A stretch of 17,623 nucleotides of DNA from DASUUR01 sp036373975 (lineage in GTDB: Bacteria > Patescibacteriota > Saccharimonadia > Saccharimonadales > Saccharimonadaceae): contig DASUUR010000057.1 of assembly GCA_036373975.1 (NCBI GenBank), positions 1-17,623 on the forward strand, given 5' to 3'. Positions 12,485-17,623 of the stretch are shown one piece after another (position 1 is the first letter of the stretch; each line of letters opens with the position of its first letter). The notes beneath the pieces were generated by a model. The model was not told where the DNA came from and ran no database searches. It was given only the letters and a program-made list of their open reading frames with translations. The translations under genes were made by a program, and so were the position numbers.

Positions 12485-13156
12485 CTAGGCGCTCCATTTC
12501 TTTGTAAGGTTGCGGAAGGTCTCCTCTTCTGGCTCATAGGCAGTGAGAAGCTGCATATTCTCGCTAAACTGAATAATAAGCAAGCCCGGACCCCATCCGT
12601 TAACAAGCAGGCCAATTTGTTGCGGGGTGACGAATTGCACCGAGCCAGATAGCTTAATACCTTCGACAGAACCATCGAATACCTGCCCATCGTGGGCATC
12701 AGATATACCTAGTTGCTCAAGAATCACACTTTTGTCTAGCTGCTGGTTAGTAACGATTGTCTTACGTGTATCGTCAGGCTTGCATTCCAGCATGAAACGC
12801 AGTTGCTCGACAAAAGAAATCCAACCTTCTGTAATCGTGTCATAATAATTGTCTTCGGCTGTGCCATCAAGGGGTCGGCGTACTAATTGCAGCTCAGTGT
12901 TATCACCTTGCGCAAGTAGTATAAAGGTGTCGTCACCGTTAACGGCAAGGCTGCGGCGTACCGTGTCGGTTGCTCCTTCTTCGCGAGCATTAGTGAAATA
13001 GATGTCATTTATCTCAGCTTCTAGGCCTTCGTAGTTCCAGCCAAACCACTGCGCAAGTTTCTGCCTTTGCCGGAGTGCATTCCATACGGTGTCGATAGGG
13101 GCTTTAACTGTAAGTGAAAGTTGTGGAGTGCTATTTTCTGATTGCGTAATCTTCAT
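12485..13156 (-). CDS. START/AHSA1-fold (SRPBCC) domain protein
   Basis: The 223-residue protein has an N-terminal SRPBCC/AHSA1 signature: LSLTVKAPIDTVWNALRQRQ (14-33) and KLAQWFGW, followed by beta strands that would form the helix-grip pocket for a hydrophobic ligand. Residues from about 150 on form a second region (EGIKLSGSVQFVTPQQIGLL) that may be another half or full copy of the same fold, since it again contains strand segments ending in a helix at the C-terminus. ATG at 13156 has GGAGGAG four to five bases upstream and a promoter with an extended -10 (13203-13211). In other bacteria such proteins often accompany ArsR regulators; none is present here. Ligand unknown. Confidence 0.8.
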   Translation of the reverse strand: MKITQSENSTPQLSLTVKAPIDTVWNALRQRQKLAQWFGWNYEGLEAEINDIYFTNAREEGATDTVRRSLAVNGDDTFILLAQGDNTELQLVRRPLDGTAEDNYYDTITEGWISFVEQLRFMLECKPDDTRKTIVTNQQLDKSVILEQLGISDAHDGQVFDGSVEGIKLSGSVQFVTPQQIGLLVNGWGPGLLIIQFSENMQLLTAYEPEEETFRNLTKKWSA

Positions 13157-13202
13157 GGGTCTCCTCCGGCTATGAGTTATGGCTTAAGTGTGAGCTCTTC
13201 TT

Positions 13203-13211
13203 ATTCTATCA
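13203..13211 (-). promoter_or_regulatory. Extended -10 promoter of the START-fold gene
   Basis: Minus strand TG-A-TAGAAT with hexamer at 13208-13203; predicted start near 13196, leader about 40 bases with a strong SD. No good -35. Confidence 0.5.
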
Positions 13212-13369
13212 AAGATGCGAGGTAGTGGGTAAAACTGATCCATATTCGTAAGCGTTATTATCTTGTAAATATCCTGGCTGACCGGATCGCTGGTTCGGGC
13301 TTGACAGAAGGTTTCTCTTCATACATACACATCTAATTATACTGGTCAACAAAGTGGCACAAGAATTTT

Positions 13370-13413
13370 AGCCATGAAAAAGGATTGACAAACGTCAATC
13401 CTTTTTCATGGCT
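13370..13413. terminator. Bidirectional terminator-like hairpin, 20-bp perfect arms
   Basis: Arms 13370-13389 and 13394-13413 are perfect complements (20 bp) with loop AAAC. Its core is AAAAA-GGATTGAC-aaac-GTCAATCC-TTTTT, a classic two-way intrinsic terminator, with outer AGCCATG/CATGGCT arms. It may end minus-strand transcription from the YggT side. The remaining gap 13157-13369 holds only the START-gene promoter; I see nothing else in it. Confidence 0.7.
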
Positions 13414-13542
13414 GGGCGTGAGTCTCTCAACTGGCACCCCTTTCTCTCTGATATCATCAAAATTGGCCAAAAATTAGAGCAACTTGGTTTTACCTATCTT
13501 AATGGTACAGTACTAGTTATTGACCCTTCGGAGATGGAATAA
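13408..13542 (+). pseudogene. Orphan C-terminal ORF fragment
   Basis: An open frame of 44 codons from an ATG inside the hairpin arm reads into a protein-like tail (NWHPFLSDIIKIGQKLEQLG; FTYLNGTVLVIDPSEME) and ends at TAA, overlapping the ATG of the next ORF (TAATG). Such overlap is typical of two genes of one operon. The fragment looks like the C-terminus of a larger protein whose 5' part is gone; upstream in this frame a stop occurs at 13375-13377. Family unknown. Evidence is only the protein-like composition and the overlap, so this is uncertain. Confidence 0.4.
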
Positions 13543-13793
13543 TGCTAGGCTTCCAAACTGCCTTGTCGGAACGATTTTATAACACTTTTAATAGTGATTT
13601 ATTGAGAGCAAGGCGTGAAGTAATTATTGAGTCACCTTTCATCTCGTTCAAGCGTATCAACTTACCTATTGCCAATACCTTGAAGCTAGTTCGACGTAAA
13701 GTAAGGATCATTATTAATACTAAGCCTCTAGAGGAGCAAGATCCCGGCAATAGTAGGCAGAAAAGTGCCGTGATTCATTATCAATTCTCCTAG
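13542..13793 (+). pseudogene. Truncated phospholipase D-like domain protein
   Basis: The 83-codon ORF begins with ALSERFYNTFNSDLLRARRE (7-26), VIIESPFISFKRINL (27-41) and LVRRKVRIIINTKPLEEQD (49-67), a pattern I associate with the first part of PLD-type nuclease domains attached to helicases ('...ESPFIS..R...L...L..L..RGV.V.I.T.P.EE'). After that the frame runs into an unrelated tail and stops before the catalytic HxK motif. The other two frames also stop soon, so this is a truncation and not one recent frameshift. With the preceding ORF tail it looks like a relic of a two-gene operon. Assignment rests on recall of the motif. Confidence 0.5.
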
Positions 13794-13805
13794 AATCCTT
13801 GTATT

Positions 13806-14150
13806 TCATATCGTGCCATTATTTCGTGCGGGTCCTGTTACTAGCTTAAGAATAAACATCCCTACAACGCCGTAAACTACGATGCCAATCAAAGAAGACC
13901 ATTCGAACACTGACGCCACCACCGCGCCCTCGGTGGTTGCTGGACTACCAAATATACCCACGAAAGGCGCAATCAGTGGACTGCTTAAATCATATATCCA
14001 ATCTACAAAAGAATTGGCTGGATTTGCACCCACCACGCGAAATATAAAACGTAACACTAGAACTAGCTCGATAAGTCCGAATATCAGTGAAACAAGTGCT
14101 GGAATAAAAGTATGTACTCCCGGTTGTGTGTTATTGTTGAATCGATTCAT
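13806..14150 (-). CDS. YggT-family membrane protein
   Basis: The 114-residue protein has two to three membrane helices: about 15-40 (PALVSLIFGLIELVLVLRFI), a re-entrant or short hydrophobic part near FVDWIYDLSSPLIAPFVGIF (48-67), and a C-terminal helix (SLIGIVVYGVVGMFILKLV). RFIFRVVGANPANSF and SPLIAPF are the YggT core pattern. The family is linked to cell envelope and osmotic tolerance in other bacteria, but its molecular role is not established. GGGGG lies seven bases before the ATG. It lies 49 bases after the AI-2E-family transporter on the same strand and is probably its operon partner. Confidence 0.88.
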   Translation of the reverse strand: MNRFNNNTQPGVHTFIPALVSLIFGLIELVLVLRFIFRVVGANPANSFVDWIYDLSSPLIAPFVGIFGSPATTEGAVVASVFEWSSLIGIVVYGVVGMFILKLVTGPARNNGTI

Positions 14151-14199
14151 TGTATTACCCCCGTTTAATTAGATTATTTTAGCGATTTTAGTATCCTAA

Positions 14200-15177
14200 C
14201 TATGCCACCTCCTTTCTTTCCACTGAAAACTTATATATCTCAATAACAGCCACTGTCAGCGGAATGGCAACAAGAGCACCAACTAATCCCAGGGTATGCG
14301 CCCCAGCAAGGAGCACGGTAATAATAATGAACGGATTTAGCCGCACGGCTTTAGACATAATCTTAGGCGCAATCAAATAGCTTTCTAAAGCTTGGATAGC
14401 TATGTATACTCCTAGCGTCCATAAAAAGGTTTCGGGTGAGATGCTTAGAGCGATTAAGAGCGCAGGGATGGCTCCTATTGCGGGACCAATATTAGGTATA
14501 ATCTCAAAAAAACCCGCAATCACGGCAAGTAGACCTGCAAACGGTAGGCCTATGACGGTATATATTAACCAAGCCAAACCACCTATAATGAAGCTAAGGG
14601 ATAGTTGACCTGTGATCCACGCGCCTAACCTTTCTTCTATATTCTTCAGTAACTTTTCATAGTGACGGTTCTTGTTGGTGCGAGCAAAGATACCAAGAAT
14701 ACTACGACTTGTTTGATCGTAGTATATGACGCCATATATGACGAGTGTCATAATAATAAGAAGAGAACTTACGACTGTTACTACAGTGCCTGAAAGCATG
14801 AGAGCTTGTTGTATGATTTGTCCTGTGTGTTGTGTAATAAAGTTTACAATGCTCCAGTTATCCGGCACCCCAAGAGAGCGTGCCGCCTCGCGGATAATAT
14901 CAGGTATGCCTTGAATAAATAACGAGGATTGCTCTGTAATTACTGGAATTATTTGTAAAAAAAGAAAACTCGATAGGCCTATTAGTAAGAATAGGATGCA
15001 AAGAACCGAAACTGTTTTAGGTATTTTCTTTGCTTTTAAAAACCGTACCAATGGAAGGAGGGCAACTATCAGTAAGAATGAGACAAAAAGTATAATAAAG
15101 AGTTGTGAAAATGTGTATATAAGAATACCGATTAGACTGACGATGAGAATTTTAGAGGATTGGTTAGTCTTCATCAT
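14200..15177 (-). CDS. AI-2E-family transporter (PF01594 type permease)
   Basis: The 325-residue integral membrane protein has about eight hydrophobic helices, with paired N-terminal helices (ILIVSLIGILIYTFSQLFII; ALLPLVRFL), a soluble loop around PDIIREAARSLGVPDNWS, and the conserved C-terminal half: FAGLLAVIAGFFEIIPNIGP, then ALESYLIAPKIMSKAVRLNP and LVGALVAIPLTVAV. The family name comes from E. coli TqsA, but other members export sodium, protons or other solutes, so autoinducer transport should not be assumed. GGGGAGGA precedes two adjacent ATG codons (15177 and 15174); the second has better spacing. Its promoter carries a CRP-type site at -41.5, so it is likely activated by the neighbouring regulator. 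Confidence 0.92.
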   Translation of the reverse strand: MMKTNQSSKILIVSLIGILIYTFSQLFIILFVSFLLIVALLPLVRFLKAKKIPKTVSVLCILFLLIGLSSFLFLQIIPVITEQSSLFIQGIPDIIREAARSLGVPDNWSIVNFITQHTGQIIQQALMLSGTVVTVVSSLLIIMTLVIYGVIYYDQTSRSILGIFARTNKNRHYEKLLKNIEERLGAWITGQLSLSFIIGGLAWLIYTVIGLPFAGLLAVIAGFFEIIPNIGPAIGAIPALLIALSISPETFLWTLGVYIAIQALESYLIAPKIMSKAVRLNPFIIITVLLAGAHTLGLVGALVAIPLTVAVIEIYKFSVERKEVA

Positions 15178-15221
15178 TATTCCTCCCCACTCAACAAGTC
15201 TTACTTGCTGCGTATAGACAT

Positions 15222-15250
15222 ATGATAGAAAGAACTATGAAAAGCCACAA
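15222..15250 (-). promoter_or_regulatory. Promoter of the AI-2E-family/YggT operon
   Basis: Minus strand TTGTGG (15245-15250), 17 bases, TATCAT (15222-15227). Predicted start at 15215. The regulator site at 15250-15264 touches the -35, a class II activator arrangement. Confidence 0.7.
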
Positions 15251-15264
15251 TGATATATATCACA
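15250..15264 (-). promoter_or_regulatory. Crp/Fnr-type binding site, copy 2
   Basis: Minus strand TGTGATATATATCAT, with core palindrome TGATATATATCA. Centre of the core is 41.5 bases upstream of the predicted start (15215). It matches the site in front of HdeD at 14 of 15 positions and in the same orientation relative to the gene. Confidence 0.72.
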
Positions 15265-15290
15265 CTACAGTCTTCAAAGGCTTTATTACT

Positions 15291-15932
15291 TCATTGTTCT
15301 AATTTCTGTCTTAGTGCCTCTGCATCTTTTATGAGTATCTGCTGGCCACGACGTTCAATAATTCCTTCTTTCATTAGTAGTAAAAATTCACGATTTGCCG
15401 TCTCACGTGTCATATTGAGTGCATCCGCAACGTCTTGATAAGAGATTGGGATAACAAGTAACGTACTATCCTCGTCTATTTGCCTGCCAAACCGTCGAGA
15501 AAAATCAATTAGTCGAAAAGCAATTCGTTCGGTAGATGAGCGTAATCCAAGGTTATGGATACGTTCGCTATATAGCTCTAAAGTAGCGAGCATTTGATCA
15601 AAAATAGCCCGATGGAGTTCGTCCCTATGAATGACCTCTACCTTTAGTTGTTTGGTTGGCATCACAAGCACCTTCGAATCAGTCATTGCCTCGTAGAACA
15701 GATCCGGCCTGTACTGATGAAATATCCATTGGATGGGAATAATTTCGTTTACGCTCTGTACGGAAAGTAGGGTGTAAAAGCCTTGGCTTGAAATCGTATA
15801 GGCTTTTACAAACCCAGACTTTATAAAATAGACGTGATCATGTTCACCCGGCCGTAGGATTATTTCACCTTTTGAGTAGTGCTTTTCACTATCTTCGGCA
15901 AAAGCCTGCCGTATAATTGCGTGCTGGCTCAT
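15291..15932 (-). CDS. Crp/Fnr-family transcriptional regulator
   Basis: The 213-residue protein has an N-terminal cyclic-nucleotide-binding-type beta roll (KGEIILRPGEHDHVYFIKSG, about 21-40) and a C-terminal winged helix: ISYQDVADALNMTRETANRE. The recognition helix reads R-E-T-A-N-R, matching the RExxxR pattern of CRP (R180, E181, R185) that reads TGTGA. The cAMP pocket motif (GE[LI]..., R[ST]) is not seen, and no Fnr iron-sulfur cysteine cluster exists, so the signal is unknown. I start at 15932: TTGACA-18-GATAAT would start transcription exactly there, inside the longer open frame (to 15980), which therefore cannot be the mRNA start. Downstream gene: AI-2E family; upstream divergent: HdeD. 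Confidence 0.9.
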   Translation of the reverse strand: MSQHAIIRQAFAEDSEKHYSKGEIILRPGEHDHVYFIKSGFVKAYTISSQGFYTLLSVQSVNEIIPIQWIFHQYRPDLFYEAMTDSKVLVMPTKQLKVEVIHRDELHRAIFDQMLATLELYSERIHNLGLRSSTERIAFRLIDFSRRFGRQIDEDSTLLVIPISYQDVADALNMTRETANREFLLLMKEGIIERRGQQILIKDAEALRQKLEQ

Positions 15933-15938
15933 GTTTCC

Positions 15939-15968
15939 ATTATCTACCGTTGTGTATGTAATTGTCAA
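15939..15968 (-). promoter_or_regulatory. Promoter giving a leaderless regulator mRNA
   Basis: Minus strand TTGACA (15963-15968), 18 bases, GATAAT (15939-15944). Predicted start 15932, the A of the ATG. The binding site 15971-15985 lies just upstream, centred at -46.5, so the regulator may control itself. Confidence 0.7.
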
Positions 15969-15970
15969 AA

Positions 15971-15985
15971 TGTGATACATATCAT
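15971..15985 (+). promoter_or_regulatory. Crp/Fnr-type binding site, copy 1
   Basis: TGTGATACATATCAT in the regulator-HdeD intergenic space. Centre is 41.5 bases upstream of the predicted HdeD start (16020) and 46.5 upstream of the regulator start (15932). Left half is a full CRP-type TGTGA; right half TCAT. Confidence 0.7.
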
Positions 15986-16004
15986 CGCAGGATGTTGACT
16001 CCTT

Positions 16005-16013
16005 TGATAGGGT
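16005..16013 (+). promoter_or_regulatory. Extended -10 promoter of the HdeD gene, weak -35
   Basis: TG-A-TAGGGT (hexamer 16008-16013) with no recognisable -35 at the correct spacing. Such a promoter would need an activator, and a Crp-type site sits at the class II position. Confidence 0.45.
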
Positions 16014-16046
16014 GGAGTTGGAGATGTTAGCAAAGGAGGTAATGGC

Positions 16047-16634
16047 ATGGTAAACATCAAAGATCTAGAAGAGGTAAAAAATATAGGCTCGAATGATCAT
16101 TTGTGGTGGCTTAGATTGGTGCTGGGCATAGCTGCAGTATTATTTGGTATTTCAGCGGTCGTATGGCCTGGTCTGACAATTATTACGTTGATATACCTCT
16201 TTAGTGCTTTCATAATCGTATGGGGGCTTATTGAGTTCATTACAGGACTGCTATATATCGGCAAAAGAGACAGCTGGTGGCTACTACTGCTGTTCGGGGT
16301 CATAGGTATCGGCATAGGAGTCTACCTGCTACGCAACCCATACGTCTCATTCCAGACATTTATACTCTTGGCCGGTTTAGCTCTCATTACACGAGGCGTT
16401 TTCGAACTCGCCGGTTCGTTCATTAATAAGCGTAGAGATTCGGTAACGGAATTCGCACTCACTATTGTGACGGGCGTAGCCGCGACACTTGCCGGTGTTG
16501 TACTTCTATTTCAACCGGAGGCCGATGGGATTAACTTTGTTTGGATCATCGGAGTATTCACGCTTATTATGGGTGCAATATCGATTGTTCAGGCACTGAC
16601 GATGTATGACCGCTTGAATAGCGCAGACGTCTAG
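16047..16634 (+). CDS. HdeD-family (DUF308) membrane protein
   Basis: The 195-residue protein has six hydrophobic helices in three pairs, the HdeD layout: LVLGIAAVLFGISAVVWPGL (25-44), LIYLFSAFIIVWGLIEFITG (48-67), then LLLLFGVIGIGIGVYLL with P98-type turn, ILLAGLALITRGVFELAGSF, and the last pair GVAATLAGVVLLFQP and WIIGVFTLIMGAISIVQAL. The repeating 'G...G......P' pattern in each pair is visible. HdeD supports acid resistance at high cell density in E. coli; in other bacteria the role is undefined. AAAGGAGGT six bases before the ATG is the strongest SD of this end of the window. Probably activated by the divergent regulator. Confidence 0.92.
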   Translation: MVNIKDLEEVKNIGSNDHLWWLRLVLGIAAVLFGISAVVWPGLTIITLIYLFSAFIIVWGLIEFITGLLYIGKRDSWWLLLLFGVIGIGIGVYLLRNPYVSFQTFILLAGLALITRGVFELAGSFINKRRDSVTEFALTIVTGVAATLAGVVLLFQPEADGINFVWIIGVFTLIMGAISIVQALTMYDRLNSADV

Positions 16635-16752
16635 TCAACTCCTCTTATTGCTCGCAGTATTATTATTTCAATATAGCTGCGTAGCAACGGATTTTCAGTG
16701 CATTTTATATCTTCATTATTAAATTGGTAATAAATACCAGCAGGAGAAAAAC

Positions 16753-17121
16753 ATGGACAAACGTATCAAATACCTCAATGGATTAACAATTTTTATTGGA
16801 GTATGGCTAGTTCTTTCCTGCCTGTTCTTTCCATACATCTCACTTAGCAATATAGGTCAGCAGCTCCTTCTAGGTATGGCGGTAATAGTGTTAGGCACGG
16901 CTCGTCTCACCGTACCTAACTCCATGTGGGCTAGCTGGATAAACGTTTGCATAGGACTATGGCTTATTATTGCAACTTGGATGATCCCGAGCACGTCCGA
17001 CATCGCTCGCTGGAATGAATTGATCGTAGGTCTCGTACTGGTAGCTATATCGTATGCAAGCGCAAAAATAACAATAATTCACGAAACGAGTGGTGTGCTA
17101 GATATAAAAGATGACAAATAG
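16753..17121 (+). CDS. SPW-repeat membrane protein
   Basis: The 122-residue protein has four hydrophobic segments in two repeats. Each repeat opens with a W/P-containing turn and a 'G.WL' helix: NGLTIFIGVWLVLSCLFFP (9-27) and SMWASWINVCIGLWLIIATW with MIPS after it. This pairing is the SPW repeat pattern. ARWNELIVGLVLVAISYASA is the last helix. SPW proteins are small envelope proteins of unknown function, found often near stress genes. AGGAG six bases before the ATG. It lies 118 bases after HdeD on the same strand, without a terminator between, and ends 4 bases before the stop of the convergent YihY/BrkB gene. Confidence 0.85.
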   Translation: MDKRIKYLNGLTIFIGVWLVLSCLFFPYISLSNIGQQLLLGMAVIVLGTARLTVPNSMWASWINVCIGLWLIIATWMIPSTSDIARWNELIVGLVLVAISYASAKITIIHETSGVLDIKDDK

Positions 17122-17125
17122 AAGA

Positions 17126-17623
17126 CTACCGACGATGACTGAAAGTAACCTCCACCTTCTCTATTTGATGGCGTTTTCTCATCTTTGCGTTGGCGGTATA
17201 AAATCTTTTATCGGCGGCTGTTAGCTTTTCAGTTACTCCCCTTGGCCAAAACTGACGCGACAATACGACATCTAGCTCAATAGAGTATACAGCCACGCGA
17301 GCAATAAGATAGAGCCAGAACAGCAACCCAAGAACGATCGCAAAACTCCCATACAATACATCAAGGCGATTAAGCTGATGCTGTACCAGCAGACCACCAA
17401 CAATCTGTAAGGCTTGCCACGCCACTGTAGTGAGGCTGGCTTGAATAATCAGGCTCTTCGTTTTGATTCGACGAGATGTCGCTACTCGATACCCTAGTAG
17501 GAAAAGGCCAAAGTTAATAATCGTCGCAAGTAAATGATACTCTATCGTATTGTCCCGTGCGAGCCAGCCGGCAGTTAAGGAGGTGGCGACCAAGATTAAG
17601 CCACCAATAAGAATAAGCCCTAA
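17126..17623 (-). CDS. YihY/virulence factor BrkB family protein, C-terminal part
   Basis: Open to the window edge, so the 5' part is missing; the visible 165 codons hold the C-terminal half. Helices seen: LGLILIGGLIL-VATSLTAGW (edge), LLATIINFGLFLLGYRVATS, SLTTVAWQALQIVGGLLVQ and the conserved LYGSFAIVLGLLFWLYLIAR with VAVYSIELDVVL, which is the YihY/BrkB signature. The tail (EKLTAADKRFYTANAKMRKR) is basic and cytoplasmic. The TTG at 17593 is an internal codon and not a start. The family was wrongly called RNase BN in the past; it is now regarded as a membrane protein of uncertain transport or envelope role. Confidence 0.88.
   Translation of the reverse strand, partial: LGLILIGGLILVATSLTAGWLARDNTIEYHLLATIINFGLFLLGYRVATSRRIKTKSLIIQASLTTVAWQALQIVGGLLVQHQLNRLDVLYGSFAIVLGLLFWLYLIARVAVYSIELDVVLSRQFWPRGVTEKLTAADKRFYTANAKMRKRHQIEKVEVTFSHRR

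Noticed and set aside
14200..15177. Calling the AI-2E-family protein a quorum-sensing exporter
   Set aside because: The family is functionally mixed and nothing else in the window concerns autoinducer-2.
15933..15980. N-terminal extension of the Crp/Fnr regulator
   Set aside because: The extension contains the gene's own -35 and -10; the predicted mRNA begins at 15932, so these codons would not be transcribed from this promoter.
1..17623. tRNA, rRNA, CRISPR array or complete prophage
   Set aside because: No cloverleaf-like segment, rRNA sequence or spaced repeat series was noticed, and phage-type signal is limited to the isolated S74 domain.
1..17623. Recoded TGA (Gly) genetic code
   Set aside because: Several well-defined genes end at TGA followed directly by terminators or by the next gene (for example 1724 and 9939), so TGA is a stop here.

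Overview
The window looks like the chromosome of a small-genome member of the Patescibacteria, most likely a Candidatus Saccharibacteria (TM7) relative. This is an inference from several signs: short tightly packed genes, pilin-like proteins of the type common in that group, several genes that appear to have no leader and no Shine-Dalgarno (SD) sequence, and many orphan small ORFs. TGA is used as a normal stop, so the TGA-recoding lineages (SR1/Gracilibacteria) are excluded. No rRNA, tRNA, CRISPR array, integrase, transposase or phage structural operon is visible.

Left half (1-10000) is accessory DNA. Two kinds of gene are interleaved. The first kind has mixed codon use: a pilin-like protein (211-717), a GNAT acetyltransferase (740-1168), a low-molecular-weight phosphatase-like protein (1804-2259), a stand-alone S74 chaperone domain (3894-4292), an unassigned 403-residue protein (4443-5654), an unassigned 248-residue protein (6871-7617) and a large prepilin with a repeat-built, propeller-like C-terminus (7721-9418). 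The second kind is GC-rich and short. These are orphan genes (1-105, 1350-1724, 2328-2945, 3107-3460, 5775-6371, 6465-6680, 9571-9939), mostly built as self-contained units: AT-rich sigma70-type promoter, short leader with an SD, often a GTG start, and in most cases a GC-rich terminator-like hairpin. They resemble phage 'moron' type cassettes in architecture, but their origin is unknown.

Middle (10050-13156) is a minus-strand group: two tandem paralogous RibD/DHFR-fold reductases, a TetR regulator translationally coupled to them, an Imm-5-like protein with its own leaderless promoter, and, upstream as a separate unit, a START/AHSA1-fold protein. A perfect 11-6-11 inverted repeat sits on the reductase promoter and is the obvious TetR operator.

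13200-13800 is a decayed patch: a strong 20-bp-arm hairpin, the tail of an unknown ORF and a truncated PLD-like ORF joined by a TAATG overlap.

Right end (13806-17623) is an envelope/stress block: YggT, AI-2E-family transporter, a Crp/Fnr-family regulator, HdeD, an SPW-repeat protein and a partial YihY/BrkB protein. Two nearly identical 15-bp sites (TGTGATAYATATCAT) lie in front of the AI-2E-family gene and the HdeD gene in the same relative orientation, both centred 41.5 bp upstream of the predicted transcription start. The regulator between them carries a CRP-like RExxxR recognition helix. This is a small, internally consistent local regulon readable from sequence alone and is the best-supported new observation here.
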